Shown: in pieces, positions 33,558 to 40,769 of the stretch
How positions within the stretch are numbered: position 1 is the first letter of the stretch
Layout of the letters: the number at the start of each line of letters is the position of its first letter
Assembly (NCBI RefSeq): GCF_003386195.1
Contig: NZ_QRDX01000001.1
Span: forward strand, 744,001-808,000
Direction of reading: 5' to 3'
DNA length: 64,000 nucleotides
DNA from: Seonamhaeicola aphaedonensis
GTDB lineage: Bacteria > Bacteroidota > Bacteroidia > Flavobacteriales > Flavobacteriaceae
Notes under the pieces: generated by a model
Seen by the model: only the letters and a program-made list of their open reading frames with translations
Told to the model about the DNA's origin: nothing
The model's database searches: none
Program-made: the position numbers and the translations under genes

Positions 33558-35327
33558 GTGAAAAATCCTTTAGAATATTACAAAGAACACTCAGAAATCT
33601 ATCGATTAAAGGCTAGGTCCTGTAATAAACGAATGACTTCTTTAAGTTTATTACGACTACTAGTTTTTGTTTTAACAGGTTTAGGTATATATATCGCTTT
33701 CAATATTTGGCAATTAACTGTAGCGATAACCATTATCGGCATTATCATATTTTTAAAATTACTTTCAAGATATACTGATGTAAAGTATAAAAAAGCCTTT
33801 AACGAAGCTTTGGTTAAAATTAATGAAGATGAAATAAAAATAGCATCGGGTGATTTTCATGACAGAGACAAAGGAGAACCATTTCAAGAACCCAATCACT
33901 TTTATAGTTTGGATATTGATTTGTTCGGTCGGGGCTCGTTTTTCCAGTTCATTAATAGAACAACTATTAAGGAAGGAACAGAAACACTTGCCTTCTTATT
34001 GAAGGAAAATAATATTAAAGAGATTCCCATTAGGCAAAAAGCTATTGAAGAACTTTCAAAAAAAGTGGAATGGCGTCAACATTATGCTGCTACATCTAGT
34101 TTGGTTAAAGTAGAAACACCTGCCATAGACATTGTTTATTGGTTAAAAAATTACCACACATTTTTACCAAATTTCGCAAAGTGGCTACCACCAGTTTTTA
34201 CAGCCTTTACCTTAGTTTTATTGGGACTAACATTAACAAATCTCCTTGAGATCTCTTTTATTGGGTATTGGTTATTAGTAGGTCTAGCTTTTACAGGACG
34301 TTATATAAAAAAGATAAATGCTTTATCGCTACATACAGATAAAGTGAAAGATACGTTTAGGCAATATGCACAATTGTTACAGTTGATCGAATCAGAAACT
34401 TTTTCTTCAGAACTTCTTATTAAAAAACAAAAACAAATTAAATCTGAAACTAAAGAAGCTTCTATCATTTTTAAGGAACTCTCTAGAGCATTAGATGCTT
34501 TAGATAATAGAAATAATATCATTGGAGCCATTTTTGGCAATGGTTATTTTTTAACCGATATAAAAAACAGTTATCGCATTGAAAAGTGGATTAAAAAATA
34601 TGCCAACAAGGTTGAAGATTGGTTTGAAGTAGTCTCGTTTTTTGATGCTTATAACTCATTAGGAAATTATGCTTTTAATCACCCAGAACATATGTATCCT
34701 GAAATTTTAGAGAATAATATAGTCATTAAAGCCACAGGATTAGGGCATCCACTTTTAGATAAATCAAAACGTATCGATAGTGATTTAATTATTGAAAGCG
34801 AACAATTTTTTATTGTTACAGGAGCGAATATGGCCGGAAAGAGTACGTTTTTAAGAACCGTATCATTGCATATTGTTATGGCAAATGTTGGATTACCTAT
34901 TTGTGCTAAAACCAGTCAGTATACACCAGTAAAACTTATTACCAGTATGCGAACCACAGACTCATTAACCGATGATAGTTCATATTTCTTTTCAGAGTTA
35001 ACGAGGCTTAAATTTATTGTCGATACTATTAATAGAGAGCCTTATTTTATAGTTTTAGATGAAATATTGAAAGGAACCAATAGCACTGATAAAGCTATTG
35101 GCTCTAAAAAGTTTGTTGAAAAATTAGTAACATCGAAGGCAACAGGAATCATTGCTACTCATGACTTAAATTTATGCGAGATAGAGAAGCAATTAGATGA
35201 CGTGAAGAATTATTATTTTGATGCTGAAATTATTAATGATGAGCTTCATTTTGATTATAAATTAAAGAAAGGGATTTGCCAAAACATGAATGCTTCATTT
35301 CTACTTAAAAAAATGGATATTGTTTAA
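33558..35327 (+). CDS. membrane-anchored MutS-family ATPase
   Basis: 589-aa protein joining membrane helices to a MutS ATPase. Two helices lie at about 28-68 and a second hairpin at about 207-250. The C-terminal ATPase has Walker A in TGANMAGKSTFLRT (about 420-433), DSLTDDSSYFFSEL near 472-485 (the MutS signature region), Walker B in YFIVLDEILKGTNS (about 495-508) and the ATHDLNL switch. The N-terminal mismatch-binding domain of MutS1 is absent, so it is not the canonical repair protein. Start codon is GTG at 33558. Followed by lhgO after 12 bp. Confidence 0.88.
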   Translation: MKNPLEYYKEHSEIYRLKARSCNKRMTSLSLLRLLVFVLTGLGIYIAFNIWQLTVAITIIGIIIFLKLLSRYTDVKYKKAFNEALVKINEDEIKIASGDFHDRDKGEPFQEPNHFYSLDIDLFGRGSFFQFINRTTIKEGTETLAFLLKENNIKEIPIRQKAIEELSKKVEWRQHYAATSSLVKVETPAIDIVYWLKNYHTFLPNFAKWLPPVFTAFTLVLLGLTLTNLLEISFIGYWLLVGLAFTGRYIKKINALSLHTDKVKDTFRQYAQLLQLIESETFSSELLIKKQKQIKSETKEASIIFKELSRALDALDNRNNIIGAIFGNGYFLTDIKNSYRIEKWIKKYANKVEDWFEVVSFFDAYNSLGNYAFNHPEHMYPEILENNIVIKATGLGHPLLDKSKRIDSDLIIESEQFFIVTGANMAGKSTFLRTVSLHIVMANVGLPICAKTSQYTPVKLITSMRTTDSLTDDSSYFFSELTRLKFIVDTINREPYFIVLDEILKGTNSTDKAIGSKKFVEKLVTSKATGIIATHDLNLCEIEKQLDDVKNYYFDAEIINDELHFDYKLKKGICQNMNASFLLKKMDIV

Positions 35328-35339
35328 AATAAATCAACT

Positions 35340-36563
35340 TTGAGCACTCAAAAAACCTATGATATTACCATAGTTGGAGGCGGCATAGTTGGTACAGCCT
35401 CTGCATATAAACTGCAGTTAAAGTATCCATCCTTAAAAATTTTACTTATTGAAAAGGAGGAGAAATTGGCAGCACACCAAACGGGTAACAACTCGGGGGT
35501 TATTCATTCTGGGTTATATTACAAACCAGGTTCCTTAAAAGCAAAAAATTGTGTTGATGGTAGACACCAATTAGTGGCTTTTGCAAAAAAGTACAAAGTA
35601 AAACATGAGGTGTGTGGAAAGGTTGTAGCTGCCGTAGATGAAAACGAATTACCTTTTCTAAATAAAATCTTCAACAATGGGCTTGCTAATAATACCGAAA
35701 GCATTGAAAAAATTAATACCAATCAGTTAAAAGATATTGAGCCACATGTGAAAAGCATTGGTGGTATTTGGGTGCCTTGTACTGGAATCATCGATTTTAA
35801 AGGCACCACAGAAACCCTAGCAGAATTGGTAATTGCTCATCAACCAAAAAGCAAAATAGTTTTAGGAGAGGAAGTGTTAAATTATGTGCATGGAAGCGAA
35901 ACCTCTCAAGTAATTACGGCTAAAAACAGGTACACCACTAAGCACATGATTTTTTGTGGTGGTTTACAGGCAGACCGACTGGCCAAAAAGGATAATGTAA
36001 CCTTAAATGAACGCGTTGTGGGCTTTAGAGGTGACTATTATAACCTTACTGAAAAAGCGAAAACTAAAGTTAGAAATTTAATTTATCCAGTACCCAATCC
36101 TGCTTTTCCTTTTTTGGGAGTTCATTTTACCAGAATGGTAAATGGCGATGTAGAGTGCGGGCCAAATGCGGTATTAACTTTCAAGAGAGAAGGTTATGGC
36201 AAAACTGATTTCGATTTAAGAGATACCATGAATGCCTTGTCTTATTCAGGAACTTGGAACCTACTTAAAAACCACACAGGTTTTGCTCTCAACGAATACA
36301 GAAGAGCATTTTCTAAGAGAAGGTTTTTAAAGACTTTACAAAGACTTATTCCAACTTTAACTATGAGTGATATAGAGCCTGGAAGAGCAGGTGTAAGAGC
36401 TATGCTGTTAAAAGAAGATGGTACTATGCAAGATGACTTTAGGATTGAATACAATGATAAAAGTATTCATGTGCTTAATGCCCCCTCCCCTGCGGCCACC
36501 GCCTGTTTAGCTATTGGAGATAAAATTTGTGAAATGGCTACCAAACATTTTAGTTTAAAATAA
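35340..36563 (+). CDS. lhgO: L-2-hydroxyglutarate oxidase
   Basis: FAD enzyme oxidising L-2-hydroxyglutarate to 2-oxoglutarate and feeding electrons to the membrane quinone pool; a metabolite-repair reaction. 407 aa: ITIVGGGIVGTASAY near 9-23 (FAD), AHQTGNNSGVIHSGLYYKPG near 45-64 (family signature), IIYPVPNPAFPFLGVHFTRM-like region near 240-262, and AGVRAMLLKED near 348-358. The start is TTG at 35340; no ATG precedes the FAD motif in frame. Just 12 bp after the MutS relative. Confidence 0.93.
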   Translation: MSTQKTYDITIVGGGIVGTASAYKLQLKYPSLKILLIEKEEKLAAHQTGNNSGVIHSGLYYKPGSLKAKNCVDGRHQLVAFAKKYKVKHEVCGKVVAAVDENELPFLNKIFNNGLANNTESIEKINTNQLKDIEPHVKSIGGIWVPCTGIIDFKGTTETLAELVIAHQPKSKIVLGEEVLNYVHGSETSQVITAKNRYTTKHMIFCGGLQADRLAKKDNVTLNERVVGFRGDYYNLTEKAKTKVRNLIYPVPNPAFPFLGVHFTRMVNGDVECGPNAVLTFKREGYGKTDFDLRDTMNALSYSGTWNLLKNHTGFALNEYRRAFSKRRFLKTLQRLIPTLTMSDIEPGRAGVRAMLLKEDGTMQDDFRIEYNDKSIHVLNAPSPAATACLAIGDKICEMATKHFSLK

Positions 36564-36595
36564 GGATTAGCTAGGCTATATAGTAATGTAAAAAT

Positions 36596-37039
36596 CTATA
36601 CCTTTTTAATCACATTGGTAACAATACCCCAAATAACAAAACTATTTTCTGGTGTTACTTTAATGATAGGGTAATCAGGGTTTTCTGGTTGTAACCAAAT
36701 CTCACCATTTTGAACTTTTAATCGTTTTACAGTAAACTCGCCATCTAAAAAGCATACAGCAATTTTATTATTTTCAGGCTCAAGACTTCGATCAATCACT
36801 AATAAATCATTATCTTCTAATCCAGCACCTATCATTGATTGACCACTTACCCGCGCAAAAAAGGTAGCTTCTTTATTTTTAACAAGTTCCCTATCTAAAG
36901 ACAACCGTTGTTCTTTAAAATCCTCGGCAGGAGATGGAAACCCAGCTGAAATTCCTGCATCGAAGAATAAAGCTCCTAGTGAATCGTTTACATCTTCGGG
37001 TGTGAAGAATGTTAAGTTTGTAGATTTATGTAATATCAT
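36596..37039 (-). CDS. umuD: UmuD-type autoproteolytic LexA-fold protein
   Basis: 147-aa S24 peptidase-fold subunit that, after RecA-stimulated self-cleavage, partners UmuC in error-prone translesion synthesis. The cleavage site is probably Ala-Gly in ISAGFPSPAEDF (near residue 33); the nucleophile serine is in SGQSMIGAG (about 65-73) and the general-base lysine in GEFTVKRL (about 104-111). Its ATG overlaps the umuC stop (ATGA), so it is translated after umuC, the reverse of the enterobacterial umuDC order. Confidence 0.93.
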   Translation of the reverse strand: MILHKSTNLTFFTPEDVNDSLGALFFDAGISAGFPSPAEDFKEQRLSLDRELVKNKEATFFARVSGQSMIGAGLEDNDLLVIDRSLEPENNKIAVCFLDGEFTVKRLKVQNGEIWLQPENPDYPIIKVTPENSFVIWGIVTNVIKKV

Positions 37040-38292
37040 TTTACTTTAATAATGTCGTTAATATTAGTAGTATATCTTGGTGATAAGCGTTCTTGTCGCA
37101 TTTTCCATGTCCGTTCTAGGTCTTGATTTGCAATTTTTATTTTATAGTCACCGTATTTAGTGTTCAGTTTATCAATTGACTTCATTAAGGGTTGATGCTT
37201 AGGGTCTTCTTTTTCAAACATATTAAGTTGAAAATTATCTGTTGGAACTAATCCTGATACTACAACACCAGCTCTTTTGTACTTAATACCCTTTTTAAAT
37301 ATAGAAGTGACAGCTTTTACGGCTTCTCTACTAATCACCAGCGATGAATTGGTTGGATATGCTAAGTTTACTACCATACTACCACGGTGTTGTTCCATAT
37401 CTTTTTTGTGTCTATCACTACTCAACATTACATAAATAATATAACAACTAGAATCTTGTTTGCGTAATTTTTCAGCGCAATTTGAAGCAAAAGTTGAAAT
37501 GCGTTCTTTTATATAGTCTAAATCATCATAGGTATAATCAAAACTACGGGTAGTGGCAATAGCTCTTTTGGTTTTTATTTCGTCTAACTTTAATATTGGA
37601 ATACCCTCCAGTTCCTTTTTTAGTTTAAATCCTGTTGATCCAAAGTTTTTTCGGACCCAACTATCGGAAAGGTTTGTAAAATCTATTGCCTTTGTGCAAC
37701 CTTTGGCTTTTAATTGTTTTTGTAGCCCCCTGCCTATCCCCCACACAGATTCTAATTGAATCCACTGTAGTGCTTTTAGGCGCTTTTCTTCAGAATCAAT
37801 GACATAAACCCCTTTTGTTTTATCTGGAAATTTACGTGCTATTTTATTAGCTACTTTACTAAGCGCTTTAGTAGGAGCAATTCCAACGCAAGTAGGTATT
37901 CCAGTCCATTTTAAAATACGTTGTCGCATTTGGAAACCGTATTCCTCAAAATCGACATACTTAAAGCCTTTAAATGCAACAAAAGCTTCATCAATACTAT
38001 AAACTTCAATATCTGGAGTAAATTGTTCCAGTATTTTCATAACCCGATTACTCATGTCGCCATATAGTGGATAGTTTGAAGAAAGCACAGTAATATTATG
38101 AGCCTTACAAAAGCTTTCCCATTTAAAAATAGGCGCTCCCATAGGCAAACTTAACGCCTTAGCTTCGTCACTTCGTGCGATAACGCACCCATCGTTATTT
38201 GATAGAATAGCAATGGGCTTTCCTTGTAAGTTAGGGTTAAAAACGCGTTCGCAAGAAGCATAGAAATTGTTACAATCTATTAACGCAAACAT
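37036..38292 (-). CDS. umuC: Y-family DNA polymerase V catalytic subunit
   Basis: Error-prone translesion polymerase. 418 aa: ALIDCNNFYASCERVFNP at the start with the first metal-binding Asp, VYSIDEAFVAFKGF near 96-109 with the catalytic DE, and VGIAPTKALSKVANKIARK near 136-154; the C-terminal little-finger domain is complete. A TATCTTTA box lies 6 nt from the ATG (38306-38299, minus strand). I see no clear LexA operator. First gene of a umuC-umuD operon. Confidence 0.94.
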   Translation of the reverse strand: MFALIDCNNFYASCERVFNPNLQGKPIAILSNNDGCVIARSDEAKALSLPMGAPIFKWESFCKAHNITVLSSNYPLYGDMSNRVMKILEQFTPDIEVYSIDEAFVAFKGFKYVDFEEYGFQMRQRILKWTGIPTCVGIAPTKALSKVANKIARKFPDKTKGVYVIDSEEKRLKALQWIQLESVWGIGRGLQKQLKAKGCTKAIDFTNLSDSWVRKNFGSTGFKLKKELEGIPILKLDEIKTKRAIATTRSFDYTYDDLDYIKERISTFASNCAEKLRKQDSSCYIIYVMLSSDRHKKDMEQHRGSMVVNLAYPTNSSLVISREAVKAVTSIFKKGIKYKRAGVVVSGLVPTDNFQLNMFEKEDPKHQPLMKSIDKLNTKYGDYKIKIANQDLERTWKMRQERLSPRYTTNINDIIKVK

Positions 38293-38424
38293 ACTTTGTA
38301 AAGATACAAGAAAATGATATGAAAGCGAATAGATTTTCTATTTCACAGTATAAAATAATTATGAAAGAGAGGCAGACTAAATTAAATACTTAGCCTACAC
38401 TAACACAAAAACTTCTTAAATGTC

Positions 38425-38544
38425 TTAAAAAGAAGATTGTTGGAAATTATCTGTAGAAGAAGAGATATTAGTCATATCAGAAACCACTAATGTACATGCG
38501 TAAGCAAGAAAAATAATAACTAAAATACCTAATATTTTTTTCAT
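38425..38544 (-). CDS. small secreted or lipid-anchored peptide, unknown
   Basis: A 39-codon frame: ATG at 38544, stop at 38425. It has two lysines, a hydrophobic core (ILGILVIIFLAYA) and then CTLVVSDMTNISS and a polar end SSF. AYA before the cysteine fits signal peptidase I (AxA); a lipobox reading (LAYAC) is weaker. The mature part would be about 22 residues rich in Ser/Thr/Asn. It fills the otherwise gene-free 338-bp gap between dgt (whose stop is at 38631) and umuC on the same strand. No family recognised; the only support is the signal-like N-terminus and position. Confidence 0.45.
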   Translation of the reverse strand: MKKILGILVIIFLAYACTLVVSDMTNISSSTDNFQQSSF

Positions 38545-38630
38545 GGTAGAATTATTTTGAGACTGCTAACTTAGGAAAAACATCGTTTAAATGAAATATT
38601 TTTACGATTAAATGAATTTTCAACACTAAA

Positions 38631-39953
38631 TTAAAAAGTAACGCCTTCAATAGTTTTAAAATTCAAAATAGCTTTACTATCTGAAAGTAATGACACATAA
38701 TGACAAACCGCCAATAATCGTTCGTATAAATTTTCGCTTTTAAAATCAATGGTTTTTGGTAATCGTTCTAAAACCAGTTTATCATAATTAGAGGCTTTTC
38801 CATCAAAATTATGGTTTACAGCATTGGTGTAAACCCCTAGAAGTTTATTAATAATTTGATAACCAGCAATTTCTTTATCAATCACTTCTTCAGATTGATA
38901 AATATTGTCAATACTAATTTTTATAATGTCCTTTATTTGAGCTTCGTACTTACTCTTGTCTAGAAGCGCACAATCAAAAGTTCCATTTAAAATGGCATCT
39001 TCATTTGTCATAAAAATATCAACAGCCTCATCAATTAGAGTCCCGATAGCTAGCGCTCTCAAATAACCAATGCGTTCTTGCTTGCTAGATAAATTATAAT
39101 AATTTTCAGGTATGATAGTATTCCTAATAATTTTAGACAAATACTCTAGGGCAAACTCTTCATCTATAAGCCCTAGGTTAATTCCGTCTTCAAAATCTAT
39201 GATGGTATAACAGATATCATCAGCGGCCTCAACCAAAAAGGTTAACGGGTGTCGTGTATAGCTAATATCTGATTTATTTCGCTTTAAAAGACCTAAATCT
39301 TTGGCTACATTGTCAAACAATTTCTTTTCCGATTGAAAAAAACCATACTTCTTGTCGGCAATATGAGACGTTGGTTTTTTTGGTAAGGACTCTTTAGGAT
39401 ACTTCATAAAAGCTCCTAAAGTAGCGTAACTCAATCTCAGATTTTTTTGGGTTATAATTTTAAATCCGTTAGCATTACCCTCAAAATCACATAAATCTTG
39501 ATACTCCTTGTCGGTTAATTGGCCCTTATATTTAAGACCTGCTCCTGTTTTAAAGAATTCTCCAATAGCTTTTTCCCCCGAATGCCCAAACGGCGGATTA
39601 CCTATATCATGCGCTAAAGCTGCTGCGGCAACAATGGCACCAAAATCGTTTACTTGATAGCCAAAAACTTCTTTTAAATGTGGATATTTTTCAAGTAACT
39701 TCTTCCCTACTTTGCGCCCTAAAGAGCGCCCTACAACACTCACCTCTAAACTATGGGTTAAACGTGTATGCACAAAATCTGTTTGAGATAGTGGAATAAC
39801 TTGGGTTTTATCCTGTAGGCTTCTAAACTCTGAGGAGAAAATAATTCTATCATAATCAACTTCAAAACCTACTCGAGTTTCATCTTGTTCTTTTCGTAAC
39901 CGTTTATTGGTGTCACCAAAGCGTTTTAAGGAGAGTAATTGTTCCCAATTCAT
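38631..39953 (-). CDS. dgt: deoxyguanosinetriphosphate triphosphohydrolase
   Basis: HD-domain enzyme removing triphosphate from dGTP (or other dNTPs) to adjust nucleotide pools. 440 aa: FSSEFRSLQDKTQV near 39-52, RLTHSLEVS near 65-73 (first His), AAALAHDIGNPPFGHSGE near 110-127 (HD pair), and FLVEAADDICYTIIDFEDG near 233-251 (last Asp). Start by ATG at 39953. It is divergent from the first gene of the phosphate block. Confidence 0.94.
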   Translation of the reverse strand: MNWEQLLSLKRFGDTNKRLRKEQDETRVGFEVDYDRIIFSSEFRSLQDKTQVIPLSQTDFVHTRLTHSLEVSVVGRSLGRKVGKKLLEKYPHLKEVFGYQVNDFGAIVAAAALAHDIGNPPFGHSGEKAIGEFFKTGAGLKYKGQLTDKEYQDLCDFEGNANGFKIITQKNLRLSYATLGAFMKYPKESLPKKPTSHIADKKYGFFQSEKKLFDNVAKDLGLLKRNKSDISYTRHPLTFLVEAADDICYTIIDFEDGINLGLIDEEFALEYLSKIIRNTIIPENYYNLSSKQERIGYLRALAIGTLIDEAVDIFMTNEDAILNGTFDCALLDKSKYEAQIKDIIKISIDNIYQSEEVIDKEIAGYQIINKLLGVYTNAVNHNFDGKASNYDKLVLERLPKTIDFKSENLYERLLAVCHYVSLLSDSKAILNFKTIEGVTF

Positions 39954-40014
39954 AGTTGTAATTTAAAGCCTTGGCAAGATAAATAAATTCAATAAAAAGA
40001 AAACCAAAATTCTC

Positions 40015-40092
40015 TTAACATTAAAGTAACCTAAAAATGAAATAGCATTAACAATTTAGTAACATTAAAAACTGGATTATATCGGTTATTTG
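40015..40092 (+). promoter_or_regulatory. putative Pho box and promoter of the 40.1-kb gene
   Basis: Hexamers TTAACA (40015), GTAACC (40026), TTAACA (40048) and GTAACA (40059) lie on an 11-bp grid; the slots at 40037 and 40070 are weak. The -7 element TTTG starts at 40089, exactly 30 bp after the last clear hexamer. The 11-bp direct-repeat layout is that of known PhoB/PhoP sites; the assignment to PhoB is inferred. Confidence 0.65.
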
Positions 40093-40115
40093 CAGAAATA
40101 ATTATCCGTTTTAAA

Positions 40116-40511
40116 ATGAAACAATTAGTAGTATTATTTTTCATCCTTTTTTCAGTAAGCTTGTTTGCCCAAAACACAGGTTTAGTTGTTGGAAAGATTT
40201 TGGATAAAGAAATGGATAATACACCTTTAGCATTTGCGAATGTTTATGTTAAGGGAAGCTCATCAAAAGCTACTTCTGATTTCTCAGGCATGTTTCTTTT
40301 AGAAAACCTACAAGATGGAGAATATACTTTGGTTTGTAATTTTCCTGGGTATGAAAGTAAGGAGATTAATATTACAGTTGATTCTGCTGAACCCACAGAA
40401 ATCAAGTTAGCTTTAGGCGCTTTTACCTTACCATCTCAAATGGAAACGGCATTAGTTGAGAGCCCTTTAGAAAAGAAAACACTTAAGCAGACAGCTACTT
40501 CACTAAATTAA
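40116..40511 (+). CDS. secreted stand-alone carboxypeptidase-regulatory-like domain protein
   Basis: 131 aa: signal peptide to FAQ near residue 19, then one carboxypeptidase-like regulatory (beta-sandwich) domain (about 20-108) and a short polar tail. It is clearly related to the first 110 residues of the TonB receptor that follows (both read MKQ, signal peptide, AQNTG, then PLAFANV, TSDF, GEYTLV), but it stops before any plug or barrel. It is therefore a free copy of the receptor's N-terminal domain, with its own putative Pho-box promoter. Not frame-shifted relative to the receptor: a stop is followed by 258 bp of gap. Role unknown. Confidence 0.75.
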   Translation: MKQLVVLFFILFSVSLFAQNTGLVVGKILDKEMDNTPLAFANVYVKGSSSKATSDFSGMFLLENLQDGEYTLVCNFPGYESKEINITVDSAEPTEIKLALGAFTLPSQMETALVESPLEKKTLKQTATSLN

Positions 40512-40668
40512 CTTTTAGTTTTTTACCTAAATCACACTTTATTTAATTTTTAGGCATTAACTTATCAGAAGGTTTTTACTCTCTGAATGAGCATTGAAAA
40601 TTATTCATTTAAAGAATATTTTCAATGTTAAGAAATTGTTTAGAATAGATTTCGCATACTTCCATTTC

Positions 40669-40746
40669 GTAACATTATCATAACTCTTTTATTACTGTAC
40701 TTTAATCTGTAGATAACACGGTATTTACATAATGTGCATTTCTTTG
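40669..40746 (+). promoter_or_regulatory. putative six-repeat Pho box and promoter of the TonB receptor
   Basis: Six hexamers in perfect 11-bp register: GTAACA (40669), ATAACT (40680), ATTACT (40691), TTAATC (40702), ATAACA (40713), TTTACA (40724). The -7 TTTG begins at 40743, which is 19 bp after the last and 30 bp after the fifth. The best example of the motif in the window. The remaining part of this 258-bp gap shows nothing else. Confidence 0.7.
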
Positions 40747-40769
40747 CAGCGAGAAATTAAAATGAAATA

